Below, in pieces: positions 16,151 through 25,184 of a stretch of DNA of 35,778 nucleotides; within the stretch, counting starts at the first letter, position 1, and the number at the start of each line of letters is the position of its first letter. Position numbers and translations under genes: made by a program. The notes under the pieces were generated by a model. It worked only from the letters and a program-made list of their open reading frames with translations. It was not told the DNA's origin and did not search any database. This DNA comes from Planctomycetaceae bacterium (lineage in GTDB: Bacteria > Planctomycetota > Planctomycetia > Pirellulales > Thermoguttaceae): positions 1-35,778 of the forward strand of contig JAJFVC010000038.1 in the NCBI GenBank assembly GCA_021372005.1. The letters run 5' to 3'.

Positions 16151-17929
16151 TCACGCCAACGCGTCGGCCAGTTCCTTTTTCAGGGCATGGAGCGCCTTGT
16201 GGCCGTCCTTGGCGTCCACGACCACGTTGATCCGCACTTCGCTGGTACTGATCAATTCGACGTTGACGCCGGCCGTCGCCAGTGATTGAAACATGCGAGC
16301 GGCCAAACCGCTGTTGCTTTTGATCCCAACGCCGAAAACGGACAGCTTGGCAACCTTTTCGCAATGCGTCGGGGCAGGACAGTTCAGCAACTCAGCCAGT
16401 TTGGACGCCACGGCAAGGGCCTTTGAAAAATCGCTGCGCGGGACCGTGACGGAAATATTCGCCCGATCGTCGCGGACGCCGCTTTGCACGATCATGTCGA
16501 CGACCACGCTGGCGGCCGCCAATGCATCGAAGGTCGCCGCAGCTTGTCCGGGCACATCGGGCGTATCCAGAAACGTAACCCGCGACTGCGTCTCGTCCAA
16601 GTCGATGTTGTCGATCACCAGCTTCTCCATCCGTTGAAGCCGGGCAACCATGGCAGCCTGGTCGATCTTGGCCTTTCGCAACGAGGATCCGTCGGTTCGG
16701 ACAGCGGTCTCCGGAGGCGGCAATTGAAGCTGAAACGCCTCGTGCACGGCTCGAAGCCCCTCGACCGCGCGATCGCGGGCGATCAGGGCGGAAATTTTAA
16801 TTTCGCTGGTGGTGATCATCTCAACATTAATGCCGCGGTCGGCCAGCGCGCGAAACATCGTGCCGGCCACACCGGGTTGCGTAGCCATGCCGAGCCCGAC
16901 CACCGAAATCTTCGAGACATTGTCGTCGTGCGTATAGCCCTCGGCGTCCAACTCCTTGACGGCGACTTCGACCGCCCGCAACGTCGCCGGCAGATCGTCC
17001 CGCGACACGGTGAACGAAAGGTCGGCGCGATCGCCGGCGGCTTCGTTCTGCACGATCATGTCCATCGCGATGTTTTTGGCCGCGATTTTCGAGAAAATGC
17101 TCAGCGCCGCGCCGGGCCGGTCGGGCACGCCCAACACGGTCACGCGAGCCTCGGTCTTCGACAACGCCGCCCCGCAAACCGGCATATTCGGGGCCTCCGG
17201 ATCGCGCACGATCATCGTGCCGGGGTTGTCGCTGAAACTGCTCCGCACGTGAACGGGCACGTTGAATTTCTTGGCAAATTCGATCGAACGATTGTGCATG
17301 ACGCCCGCGCCGGCCGTGGCCAATTCGAGCATCTCGTCATAGCTGATCTGCCGGACCTGCCGGGCCTCGGGCACGACGCGCGGATCGGTCGTATAGACGC
17401 CGTCCACGTCGGTGTAGATTTCGCAAGCGTCGGCGCCCAACACCGCGGCCAACGCGACGGCCGTCGTGTCGCTGCCGCCTCGGCCAAGCGTCGTAATGTT
17501 GTTCGACTCGTCGATGCCTTGGAATCCCGCCGCGATCACGATATTTCCGTCGTCCAACGCTTTACGGAGTCGATCGGTCGAAATCGAACGGATACGGGCC
17601 TTCGTGTGGGTGCTGTCCGTCACAATGCCGATCTGCGCGCCGGTCAGACTGATCGCCTTGTGGCCCAGCGAATGGACCGCCATCGCCACCAACGCGACGC
17701 TCACTTGTTCGCCGGTCGACAGCAGCATGTCCATCTCGCGGTCAGGCGGCTCGTCGGTGATTTCATGGGCCAAGTCCACCAGCACATCGGTGTTTTTGCC
17801 CATGGCGCTGACGACCATCACCACTTGATTGCCTTCCTTCTGGGCGCGAATGGCTTTGCGGGCCGCCGCCAAAATCTTCTTGCTGTCAGCCACGCTGGTG
17901 CCGCCGAACTTTTGAACGATGATAGGCAT
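16151..17929 (-). CDS. lysC: Aspartate kinase with four ACT domains
   Basis: 592 residues. The N-terminal amino-acid kinase domain (1 to about 245) starts MPIIVQKFGGTSVAD, with LGRGGSDTTAVALAA and CEIYTDVDGVYTTDPR. Two ACT pairs follow: about 265-400 (VTVLGVPDRPGAALSIFS, VVGLGMATQPGVAGTMFR) and about 445-585 (VTFLDTPDVPGQAAATFD, VFGVGIKSNSGLAARMFQ). It phosphorylates aspartate at the entry to lysine, threonine and methionine synthesis, and ACT domains bind the feedback inhibitors. Usual bacterial enzymes have two ACTs; the four-ACT form is known from cyanobacteria and planctomycetes. The start is fixed by the conserved N-terminus; no clear SD is seen. Confidence 0.93.
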   Translation of the reverse strand: MPIIVQKFGGTSVADSKKILAAARKAIRAQKEGNQVVMVVSAMGKNTDVLVDLAHEITDEPPDREMDMLLSTGEQVSVALVAMAVHSLGHKAISLTGAQIGIVTDSTHTKARIRSISTDRLRKALDDGNIVIAAGFQGIDESNNITTLGRGGSDTTAVALAAVLGADACEIYTDVDGVYTTDPRVVPEARQVRQISYDEMLELATAGAGVMHNRSIEFAKKFNVPVHVRSSFSDNPGTMIVRDPEAPNMPVCGAALSKTEARVTVLGVPDRPGAALSIFSKIAAKNIAMDMIVQNEAAGDRADLSFTVSRDDLPATLRAVEVAVKELDAEGYTHDDNVSKISVVGLGMATQPGVAGTMFRALADRGINVEMITTSEIKISALIARDRAVEGLRAVHEAFQLQLPPPETAVRTDGSSLRKAKIDQAAMVARLQRMEKLVIDNIDLDETQSRVTFLDTPDVPGQAAATFDALAAASVVVDMIVQSGVRDDRANISVTVPRSDFSKALAVASKLAELLNCPAPTHCEKVAKLSVFGVGIKSNSGLAARMFQSLATAGVNVELISTSEVRINVVVDAKDGHKALHALKKELADALA

Positions 17930-18007
17930 GGGAAAACCGGATCACAAATCGAGAATGGGGTTACAGACGTGTAAACCTATAAGAATAAGGCAATTTGAGG
18001 CCAACGA

Positions 18008-18036
18008 CAAGACGGGGACCACCGCCGGCCGTCTTG
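18008..18036 (-). terminator. Hairpin downstream of the Ser/Thr kinase gene
   Basis: CAAGACGG (18008-18015) and CCGTCTTG (18029-18036) form a perfect 8-bp stem with a 13-nt loop, 23 bp past the kinase stop on the minus strand. No T run follows, so only weak termination is likely. Confidence 0.3.
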
Positions 18037-18058
18037 GTGTTCTACGAGGGCCGTCGTG

Positions 18059-19126
18059 TCATGGTTCTTCGAGCCGTTTGGCCTTGGGCAACGGCGGCAT
18101 CGGAGGCCGTCGGACATCACCGGCCAACCATTGACGAAGCGACTGGCTGACGGCGGCGGCGGTAGGAAACCGGTTTTCCGCTTTTTTGGACATCATTTTG
18201 CAGCAAATCGACGCGATTTCGTCCGAAATACCTGGTCGAATCGTTCGTAAATCGGGGGGCTGCTGGGTCTGGTGCTTTAAAATTCGCTCGGGCAGCGTGC
18301 CTTGCGAAAACGGCGGATGCCCAATGAGCAAAAAATACAGCGTGCAGCCCAAAGAATAAATGTCGGCCCGACCGTCCACCGCGGGACTTTTTATCGCCTG
18401 TTCGGGCGCCAGATAGTCCACCGACCCGAACAAGGGCTCATTCGATTTCGCTTCCGTCGCGGACGCGCCGCCGACAAGTCGAGCCAGTCCCAAATCGAGA
18501 ATTTTAACCACCCCTTGGCGATTCACCAGCAGATTTGAGGGCTTTACATCGCCGTGGATGAGCCCTTGCTGGTGGGCGTGCTCCAGCCCGTCGGCCGCCT
18601 GGGCAATGTAATCGGCCGCCAGGGATTCCCGCATTGGACCATCACGTTCGACAAGGCATTGAAAATCGTCGCCGTCGACGTACTCCATGACGAGATAATA
18701 GCGGTCGCCCTCGTTGTCGATGCTGTAGGCCCGGACGATGTTGGGATGATCCAACGCGGCGACGGCGCGTCCTTCGGCCAAAAAACGATCCAACGCGGCG
18801 CGATGGTGACAGAGCTCGCGGGAGATCACCTTCAGCGCCACGCGACGATGCATCGTTACATGCTGGCCAAGAAACACGCTGCCCATGCCGCCGTGGCCAA
18901 TCAGCTCGATTAAGCGGTACTTGCCCAAGTAGAACGAACTGCGGCCCGCCAACAACTGGCCGGCCTGCCACCGTGTGATCAACTGTCGGTGCACCAACGA
19001 TTTGGCGGCCGTTCGCGGATCGTCGCCGGGCTGGACCAGTTGTCTCGCTTCGGCAAGTTGGGCGGAATCGAGCAACCGGCTTTTTTCGAGAACCGCCAGC
19101 AATTGCTCCACCGATGCGACATCCAT
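18059..19126 (-). CDS. Ser/Thr protein kinase (PknB-like) with altered HRD and DFG motifs
   Basis: 355 residues. A helical N-terminal segment (1-65) of the kind common in planctomycete kinases precedes a Hanks-type kinase domain (70-345). The Gly loop is IGHGGMGSVFLG (77-88), followed by K99, E118, HGDVKPSNLL (D193, K195, N198; Gly replaces the usual Arg of HRD), DLGLA (D211; Leu for Phe) and the APEQA activation end. The catalytic Lys, Asp and Asn are kept, so activity is expected, perhaps without activation-loop phosphorylation. No transmembrane segment follows. It starts 14 bp after the SMP-30-like gene and is probably cotranscribed with it. Confidence 0.9.
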   Translation of the reverse strand: MDVASVEQLLAVLEKSRLLDSAQLAEARQLVQPGDDPRTAAKSLVHRQLITRWQAGQLLAGRSSFYLGKYRLIELIGHGGMGSVFLGQHVTMHRRVALKVISRELCHHRAALDRFLAEGRAVAALDHPNIVRAYSIDNEGDRYYLVMEYVDGDDFQCLVERDGPMRESLAADYIAQAADGLEHAHQQGLIHGDVKPSNLLVNRQGVVKILDLGLARLVGGASATEAKSNEPLFGSVDYLAPEQAIKSPAVDGRADIYSLGCTLYFLLIGHPPFSQGTLPERILKHQTQQPPDLRTIRPGISDEIASICCKMMSKKAENRFPTAAAVSQSLRQWLAGDVRRPPMPPLPKAKRLEEP

Positions 19127-19139
19127 CGCCGTCTCTCCG

Positions 19140-19985
19140 TCAAATGCGCAGCGACAAGGGTTTTAGGCCCACGACGTTGGTTTGCAGCCCCAGAAATCGG
19201 TCGACCGAGGCGATGCACAATGTGCGGAAATCTCGCCCGCCAAAACAGCAATTCGCGGCGTGCACGTCCAAACGGCCGATTCGACGACCTTGCCGATCGA
19301 ACACGTGCAGGCCCGCTTTTCCACAACAGACGTAGAGATTGCCGCATTCGTCGAGGGTCAGGCCGTCGGGGTTTGCGCCTAATTGGTCAATCCATCGCCG
19401 TTCGTTGGTCAACTGACCAGGCCCAATGACATCATAACGGTAGATCACCTGTCCGCGGGCGTCGGCCACATAAAGCGTCCGATCGTCGGCCGAAAGCAGC
19501 ACGCCGTTCGGCTTGAAGCAGATCGTCGAGACGCGACGAACATGGCCCGCGACCGAACAATAATACACGTCTTGTTTCATCACGGTCGGCTGTCCGCGAT
19601 GCTGATAGTTTGGATCGGAGAAATAGAAACCGCCGGAAAAATCGATGGCCAGGTCGTTGGGTTCGTTGAAATGTTGGCCGTCGATTGCGGAACACAGCAC
19701 CCGGCGACGTTTTGTCTGCAGGTCGATCGCCACGATGCGATAGGCGGCTCCTTCGCAAACGTACAGGTCGCCGTGGGCGTTGCACATCATGCCGATCGCG
19801 TCGGTGCTGTCGGCGACAAACGGAACGATCGGGCGGCCGACCTCCCAAAAATGAATCGCGTTGTTGCGCCCGTCCGAAAAATAGACGTTTCCTTGGGTAT
19901 CGGCGGCTGGTCCTTCGGTGAAGCCGTAACCGTCGCCCAAAACCTCGGGCCGATCGTTCTTCGCAACGATATCGTCAAGCGTCAT
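19140..19985 (-). CDS. SMP-30/gluconolactonase-family beta-propeller protein
   Basis: 281 residues, a six-bladed propeller. Family landmarks are GFTEGPAAD with metal ligand E24, FNEPNDLAIDFSGGFYFSDP (N110 in the substrate site), CFKPNGVLLSADDRTLYVAD (N160) and GANPDGLTLDECGNLYV (D207). E24, N160 and D207 match the divalent-metal triad of lactonases. The likely reaction is hydrolysis of a sugar lactone such as gluconolactone; the substrate cannot be read from sequence. ATG 19985 starts at the conserved region; an in-frame TTG at 20024 is possible. No signal peptide is seen, so it is cytoplasmic. The kinase gene follows 14 bp later. Confidence 0.85.
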   Translation of the reverse strand: MTLDDIVAKNDRPEVLGDGYGFTEGPAADTQGNVYFSDGRNNAIHFWEVGRPIVPFVADSTDAIGMMCNAHGDLYVCEGAAYRIVAIDLQTKRRRVLCSAIDGQHFNEPNDLAIDFSGGFYFSDPNYQHRGQPTVMKQDVYYCSVAGHVRRVSTICFKPNGVLLSADDRTLYVADARGQVIYRYDVIGPGQLTNERRWIDQLGANPDGLTLDECGNLYVCCGKAGLHVFDRQGRRIGRLDVHAANCCFGGRDFRTLCIASVDRFLGLQTNVVGLKPLSLRI

Positions 19986-20220
19986 GGTGGAATGCAGGAT
20001 AGTCGTTCGGATCGAAAATGGCAATCCGCATGGTCCGGCCGACAGCGATCACTCGGGACCCGTTCGGGACGTATCGCATCGACAAACGAAGACAGAAAAC
20101 GTCCAAAATATTAATTGTAAATATGTCCTTTTTGTGTTACCTTGGCTCGAAGTTTGGCCGGACGGGATCATTGGGCAATAATTCTCGCCCGGTCAAAGCT
20201 TTTTGAAAGGGGCAAACAGC

Positions 20221-20556
20221 ATGATTGCCACCGCGATCATCGAGGAAGTGCGCCGAATGTTGCGCGAAGGGATCCTCTCGCAACGCCAAATCGCCGAACG
20301 ACTGGGCGTCAGTCGCGGCACGGTCAACGCCGTGGCGTTGGGAAAGCGGACGGCTCGGTCACAGGCGGACGCCAACGGCAACGAACCATTCATTCCGCCG
20401 ACGGGGTTGCCGGTGCGATGTCCGGGTTGTGGAGGACGGGTGCAGATGCCGTGTTTGTTGTGCCACCTGCGCCAACAAATTCGGCGACCGACGGAGCTGA
20501 TCCGCCGGGCCGAAGGATCTGGTTTCGCGTCCATCGCAACAGGGCCTCGCGGCTGA
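20221..20556 (+). CDS. Small HTH plus zinc-ribbon protein
   Basis: 111 residues. The N-terminal helix-turn-helix (about 10-45) includes LSQRQIAERLGVSRGTVNAV, like transposase/resolvase-type HTHs. A zinc ribbon follows with CPGC (C67, C70) and CLLC (C78, C81). It is probably a small DNA-binding regulator; the target is unknown. ATG 20221 has GAAAGGGG at good spacing. Its last 167 bp overlap the 3' end of the convergent REC-GGDEF-CBS gene, and the zinc ribbon is inside that overlap. Such small HTH/ribbon proteins appear in planctomycetes, but I cannot name a characterised relative. Confidence 0.72.
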   Translation: MIATAIIEEVRRMLREGILSQRQIAERLGVSRGTVNAVALGKRTARSQADANGNEPFIPPTGLPVRCPGCGGRVQMPCLLCHLRQQIRRPTELIRRAEGSGFASIATGPRG

Positions 20557-21847
20557 TCGTGCCCGAGGGACGTCCCTCTCGCATGATGACGACACGGCGA
20601 ACCGACACGCGGGCCAAAAAGTCGTAGATGATGCGAATCGGCGTATCCTCTCGGTAAGAGATGACGTTGGGCCGCATCACCGAACGAACCGGGCGTTGCC
20701 AGCAATCGGGCGCCGCCATCGCCGCCATGAGATCTTTTTCCGACAGAAATCCGGCCAGTTCGCCCGTGGAGCTCAAGATGGGGGTCGAGGGGATTCCGTG
20801 CATCAACAGGAATCGGGCGGCGTGGTCAATGGTTTCGTCCTCATACAGCGGGGCAATCAACGGACTCATGACGTCGCGAGCCACAACGCCTTGAAAAATA
20901 CCGTCGTGACGCTCAGCCACGCAGTCCAATGGTTCGACGGCGTCGACCAGCGAAGAATAACGGATGACACGATCGCGTCCGGCGCGTTTGGCGCATAAAA
21001 GCGCTTGATCGGCAAGATCGACCAGTGATTCCGAGTTGCTCATATCGTCGCGGGCCTGTGCGACGCCGAAACTTCCGGTGATTCGCAACAGGGGCGTGCC
21101 GAAAGGAATGTGCAGCGAAGCCAGCCGAACCCGCATTCGTTCGGCTAAGATGGCCGCATCATTTTCGTTGGTTTCGGGCAACAGGAAACAGAACTCTTCG
21201 CCGCCGTATCGGCACACCGTGTCGCTCGCGCGGCAGGTGTCCAAAAAAACTTCCGAAACGGATTTCAGGACGGAATCGCCGGCCGGATGACCGTACAGAT
21301 CGTTGATTTGCTTGAAGAAATCAATATCCATCATGACGCAGCTCATCGGCAACGACAACCGCCGCGAGCGATGCCATTCCTTGGCCACGGCCTCGTAAAA
21401 ACTCCGGTGGGTCAGCAGTCCGGTCAGCGAATCGGTGTGGGCCATGAGGCTCAGCCGCCGTTCCAGCGTCAGAACGCGAGAGCCGGATCGAAGTCGCGCC
21501 AACAGTTCGCCTTCGGAGACGGGCTTGGTCAGAAAATCGTCAGCGCCGATCTCCAGTCCGCTGATCATCTCGGCCCGGGCGTTTTTGACCGTCAGAAACA
21601 GAATGTAGACGTAGTGCGGCAGCACCATCTCGCGCACTTGACGGCAGAGTTCCAGGCCGTCGATCCGCGGCATTTCCCAATCGGTGATGATGAAATCCGG
21701 GCACTCGAGCTCGATGGCTTCCAAGGCTTCTTGTCCGTCGGAAACCGCTCGGGTTGGAATACCGGCCTTCTGCAACCAGCGTGAAAGCAGCCGTTGCATG
21801 GCCGGATCATCATCGCAGACCAACGCTTTGTAGTCGGCAGGCTCCAT
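20390..21847 (-). CDS. REC-GGDEF-CBS signalling protein (diguanylate cyclase)
   Basis: 485 residues. The receiver domain (5-125) has D12-D14, phospho-acceptor D56 and K108. The GGDEF domain (130-300) carries DSLTGLLTHRSF, MMDIDFFKQIND and an intact GGEEF (215-219) with an RxxD product-inhibition site (R206-D209) five residues upstream. Two CBS motifs (about 321-440, e.g. ARDVMSPLIAPLYEDET) and a low-complexity tail follow. It should make cyclic di-GMP in response to a phosphorelay, with CBS sensing an adenosine ligand. ATG 21847 has AGGATGG upstream. The last roughly 55 codons overlap the plus-strand HTH gene. No cognate kinase is adjacent. Confidence 0.9.
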   Translation of the reverse strand: MEPADYKALVCDDDPAMQRLLSRWLQKAGIPTRAVSDGQEALEAIELECPDFIITDWEMPRIDGLELCRQVREMVLPHYVYILFLTVKNARAEMISGLEIGADDFLTKPVSEGELLARLRSGSRVLTLERRLSLMAHTDSLTGLLTHRSFYEAVAKEWHRSRRLSLPMSCVMMDIDFFKQINDLYGHPAGDSVLKSVSEVFLDTCRASDTVCRYGGEEFCFLLPETNENDAAILAERMRVRLASLHIPFGTPLLRITGSFGVAQARDDMSNSESLVDLADQALLCAKRAGRDRVIRYSSLVDAVEPLDCVAERHDGIFQGVVARDVMSPLIAPLYEDETIDHAARFLLMHGIPSTPILSSTGELAGFLSEKDLMAAMAAPDCWQRPVRSVMRPNVISYREDTPIRIIYDFLARVSVRRVVIMREGRPSGTISREALLRWTRNQILRPGGSAPSVAEFVGAGGTTNTASAPVLHNPDIAPATPSAE

Positions 21848-22172
21848 CAATCCATCCTGTAGGCGCGGCCAAGGCGCCCTGTCGTCTCATCACGGATGCA
21901 ATTTTTCCGCCTCCGCGAATTCCTTGGACCACCAGATCTTGCGACGTCACCGGGGTTGCACCCCAACATCTTCGGTCCACGGATATTTCGCCGGATGCAG
22001 CAAAACTCTCGCCCTCGAAATCAACCCTAGCTTGAACCTGGCGGTCAGGTTGTCCAGAATCGCAAAAACTCCAGAAAATAGGAGATATTTTAGGGTTTTG
22101 CGTATGGCAGGTTCGGAAAATTGCTACGAATCTCTATCTGCTGGGGGGGCGGCAAAGAACTAATCATTCGGG
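21848..22172. other. Intergenic region between tatC and the REC-GGDEF-CBS gene
   Basis: No gene is seen. Both flanking genes are on the minus strand, so this is the 3' flank of tatC and the promoter region of the GGDEF gene. It contains an AACCTG/CAGGTT hairpin (22035-22051) and AT-rich stretches near 22065-22100, but no promoter I can defend. Confidence 0.45.
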
Positions 22173-23267
22173 TTAATTCGATGACCCTTCTACAGATCTG
22201 CCTTCTTCGAATGGTCCAACATGCCTCGGAAAGGTTTTGCACAAAAGAATGCCGCCGAAATACAGGAACGTCAGCGGCACGGCCATCAGCAACATGCTGT
22301 ACGGATCCGGCGGAGCAAGCAGGGCGGCCAACGCGAAAATCACCAGCACGGCGATCCGCCACTGCGACAGATAGTTTTTGATCGTGAACACCCCGATGCG
22401 CTCTAAAAACAGCATCACCAACGGAAGTTGGAAGGCCACGCCAAAACCGACCGGCAGCAGCAACACAAAGCTGAGCCATTCGCTGATGCGAGGATCGGGA
22501 TCGATGCCGAGGCTGCGATTGAAACTGAACAGAAAGTTCAACACCGGCTCGAACACGACGAAAAAGGCCAGCGAGGCGCCCAGCAAAAACAGCCCGAGAC
22601 TGAACGGTAAATATAGATGCACGTAGCGCCGTTCGTGCGGATAGAGGCCCGCGGCCACGAAATTCCAAATTTGGAAGAAAATCCAAGGGCTGGCCAACAG
22701 CACGCCTACCAGCAGCGAACCTTTTACATAGACCCCGAACGCCTCTTGGGCATTGAGGCTTTTCACACGCAAACGCGAATCGTCTTCGTTGCGATGCCAC
22801 AGAAACAAGCGGATCAACGAATCGGTCGGATCGGCGTCCGCAGATGCCGGGGCATCCGTTTTTTGGGGCAGCGGCGGCACGTTTTTCAGTTGGTCCGGGT
22901 AGCGTTTTTTTAGCTCCTCGAACATTTCCCGCGGATCGATGTACACTTCGTCGGCCAACATGTGGTCTTTGAGCACGCGATCCTGCATTTCCTGAGACGT
23001 CCAGGGCGAGGTCCGTCCGGCCTGCTTATCCTTGGCCAATTCGTTTTCGAATCGCTCGACCGATTCACGCTGATAATAGCGGCTTAAGGCTCGAAACAGC
23101 GGCCGTTGGATGAAGTTGACCACCGGCCCTCCGATCAGCAACCCCACGAGGAAACCGAGGGCGAGCCCCACCGCCGATTTGAACAGGCAGGTCCGCAACT
23201 CTTCGAGGTGCTCCCCGAAGGTCATCGTGCTCTCTCGAAACAGGTCGTCTTCGCGTGGCTCAGGCAT
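22173..23267 (-). CDS. tatC: Twin-arginine translocase subunit TatC with enlarged first loop
   Basis: 364 residues against about 250 usually. The N-terminus has the TatC signature MTFGEHLEELRTCLFKSAVG (from residue 15), TM1 follows, then an insert of roughly 110 charged residues (about 60-170) before the QEAFGVYVKGSLLVGVLLAS segment. Later helices include FLLGASLAFFVVFEPVLNFL, the conserved Glu, and ALAALLAPPDPYSMLLMAVP. TatC recognises twin-arginine signals and forms the core of the Tat export pore. I chose ATG 23267; an in-frame ATG at 23225 with GAGAGAG is possible. No tatA or tatB is adjacent. The insert lies on the extracytoplasmic side. Confidence 0.9.
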   Translation of the reverse strand: MPEPREDDLFRESTMTFGEHLEELRTCLFKSAVGLALGFLVGLLIGGPVVNFIQRPLFRALSRYYQRESVERFENELAKDKQAGRTSPWTSQEMQDRVLKDHMLADEVYIDPREMFEELKKRYPDQLKNVPPLPQKTDAPASADADPTDSLIRLFLWHRNEDDSRLRVKSLNAQEAFGVYVKGSLLVGVLLASPWIFFQIWNFVAAGLYPHERRYVHLYLPFSLGLFLLGASLAFFVVFEPVLNFLFSFNRSLGIDPDPRISEWLSFVLLLPVGFGVAFQLPLVMLFLERIGVFTIKNYLSQWRIAVLVIFALAALLAPPDPYSMLLMAVPLTFLYFGGILLCKTFPRHVGPFEEGRSVEGSSN

Positions 23268-23571
23268 AGGTGGATGGGGCAATGCTGGCCCCCCAAACAA
23301 TTCAGTCTAACAGCACATCGGCCGGACCGCAAATGGCAAGCGTTTTGGTCGCATTTCCGTGCGTACAGCTCGGCAGGCTCGCCCGTTTCCAAAAAACAGC
23401 GCCGTGTGTTGCCGTTTTGGTTCAACGATCGAACGCCGGTATTTTAAAATCCGCTTAACCTGTTTCATCGCAACATGTTGAGCGTCTCGCAATCCGTTCG
23501 GCACAAAACCTGCTAAACGTCTCCTCGTGCACGAGGACAACTCACAGCCAGCAATCCGCAGGAGGTCTCCG
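23268..23571. other. Divergent intergenic region between tatC and the 84-residue gene
   Basis: No gene is seen. It holds the 5' flanks of two divergent genes and one perfect palindrome (23522-23537). No convincing -35/-10 pair was found on either strand. Confidence 0.45.
23522..23537. promoter_or_regulatory. Perfect 16-bp palindrome, possible operator
   Basis: TCCTCGTGCACGAGGA is self-complementary and lies 34 bp upstream of the start codon at 23572. Its size and place suit a dimeric regulator binding over or just after the promoter. This role is inferred. Confidence 0.4.
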
Positions 23572-23826
23572 ATGAGGACCAGAGGAGTGAAATTGCTTGA
23601 TCCGGTGCTCGAAAACGATCAGATTGACTGGCTTCTGGTGTCGGTCGACCAGTGTCGCAGCATCCAGGACGAAGGAGAACTGATTTCTCGTCATTTTCGG
23701 AAACCGCACGAGCCTTGGGAGCCCAATCAGGCCTTCGTCCAACCGGTTGAAATCCGTCGAAGTCGTCGCCGGGTGCTGTTTTTCCAGCATTCCGGGCTGA
23801 AACTGCGAAGCAGTCGGTTTTCTTAA
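23572..23826 (+). CDS. Small hypothetical protein
   Basis: 84 residues, family not recognised. The start is well supported: CAGGAGG lies 8 bp before ATG 23572. The product is soluble and mixed-charge, with VLENDQIDWLLVSVDQCRSI near the N-terminus and an Arg-rich C-terminal segment (EIRRSRRRVLFFQHSGLKLR). There are no cysteine pairs or membrane segments. It stands alone between divergent tatC and argC. A perfect palindrome precedes it, and a GCCCCCT/AGGGGGC hairpin (23860-23880) follows. Confidence 0.6.
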   Translation: MRTRGVKLLDPVLENDQIDWLLVSVDQCRSIQDEGELISRHFRKPHEPWEPNQAFVQPVEIRRSRRRVLFFQHSGLKLRSSRFS

Positions 23827-23859
23827 CACCTCCAGTCCAGCCCGCGGCAACTGGATTTG

Positions 23860-23880
23860 GCCCCCTTGGCGGCAGGGGGC
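23860..23880 (+). terminator. GC-rich hairpin after the 84-residue gene
   Basis: GCCCCCT (23860-23866) and AGGGGGC (23874-23880) form a 7-bp stem with a 7-nt loop. It lacks a T run and is only a weak candidate. Confidence 0.3.
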
Positions 23881-24036
23881 GTCGGTCGTATACTACATGG
23901 CTTCCGTCCAAAATGGATTCCAACGGGCTTTTGTTGGTTCCATGTTGAGAACCCGCCTGTCTTTCCGAAGCGTCCGCAGGCGGCGACGCGCAAGATTTTC
24001 TTGCGGTTGGCGTCCGACGCTCGTAGCCAAGAAGCC

Positions 24037-25044
24037 ATGACACGAATCGCCATTCTCGGAGCCACCGGCTACACCGCGGTGGAGTTGATCAAGATTTTGC
24101 TCCGCCATCCCAATGCGGAGATCGTGGCCGTAACAAGCCGCCAAGAAGGCCAACCGCACATCGCGATGATCCATCCGTCGCTGACCGGCCGTTTGGATCT
24201 GCGGTTGGAAGACCTCAGCCCCGCCGAGGTGGCCGCTCGGGCCGAGTGCGTGTTCAGTTGCCTGCCGCACGGCGCCAGCGCGTCGGTGGTGCCGGCGCTG
24301 CTCGACGCCGGACGCCGCGTGGTCGATTTCAGCGCCGACTATCGTCTGAACGATCCGACGGTCTACGAGCAGTGGTACGGTCAAAAACACGTGGACGCCG
24401 CGCGGTTGGGCAAGGTGCCCTATGGACTGCCCGAGCTGTTCCGCGATCAAATCCCTCCGGCTCGATTGGTGGCCAATCCGGGTTGTTTTCCGACCACGGC
24501 GATCTTGGCGCTCGCGCCGTTGTTGAAGGCCGGGCTGATCGACCCGAAGAGCATCGTCATCGACTCGAAGAGCGGTGTGTCGGGGGCGGGCCGCACGTTG
24601 AAGCTGACCACGCATTACCCCGAATGCAACGAGAGTTTCTCGGCCTACAACGTCGGGCGGCATCGTCACACGCCGGAGATCGATCAGGTATTGGGCATGG
24701 CGGCCGGCTGCCCGGTCGAGGTGGTTTTTGCGCCGCATTTGGTTCCGATGGATCGCGGAATTTTGACCACAACCTATTCGCAACCGTTGACGGCGGCCAG
24801 CGAGGAGAAGGTGTTGCAGACGATCCGCGATTTTTATGCCGACGAGCCGTTTGTCCGCGTGGTTGACCACCTGCCGGCCACCAAGGACGCGATGGGCACG
24901 AATTTTTGCGACATTACGGCGCGCGTGGTTCGCGGCCGCGTGCTGACGATCAGTTGCATCGACAATCTGGTCAAGGGCGCGTCGGGAGCCGCCGTGCAAA
25001 ACTTCAATTTGATGTTCGGCTATCCCGAGACGACCGCCTTGTAG
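24037..25044 (+). CDS. argC: N-acetyl-gamma-glutamyl-phosphate reductase
   Basis: 335 residues, the normal length. The N-terminal NADP-binding motif is [20 protein letters not shown]. The catalytic cysteine is C150 in [13 protein letters not shown], followed by [10 protein letters not shown] and [13 protein letters not shown], and the C-terminus has [20 protein letters not shown]. It reduces N-acetylglutamyl phosphate to the semialdehyde, the third step of arginine synthesis. I chose ATG 24037, where homology begins; the frame is open upstream but carries no domain. The SD is weak. argJ follows after 140 bp, so the pair supplies consecutive pathway functions. Confidence 0.95.
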   Translation: MTRIAILGATGYTAVELIKILLRHPNAEIVAVTSRQEGQPHIAMIHPSLTGRLDLRLEDLSPAEVAARAECVFSCLPHGASASVVPALLDAGRRVVDFSADYRLNDPTVYEQWYGQKHVDAARLGKVPYGLPELFRDQIPPARLVANPGCFPTTAILALAPLLKAGLIDPKSIVIDSKSGVSGAGRTLKLTTHYPECNESFSAYNVGRHRHTPEIDQVLGMAAGCPVEVVFAPHLVPMDRGILTTTYSQPLTAASEEKVLQTIRDFYADEPFVRVVDHLPATKDAMGTNFCDITARVVRGRVLTISCIDNLVKGASGAAVQNFNLMFGYPETTAL

Positions 25045-25184
25045 TATCCCAGGCCGCATCGTCGTTTTTCACCCGGGCGAAGAATAAAGGAATACCCCGG
25101 AGTTTTTTCCGCCCGAACCAAGACCGCCGCATCGCGGTCTTCTTCAGAATCGAAGGAACAACATTAGCTGTGGAGACCCATTCG

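Noticed and set aside
16484..17974. A 496-codon open frame on the plus strand
   Set aside because: It is exactly antisense to lysC, rich in Arg/His/Gly/Asp as GC-rich antisense frames are, and has no domain.
23893..25059. A 388-codon minus-strand frame across argC
   Set aside because: It is antisense to a well-supported argC and has no family resemblance.
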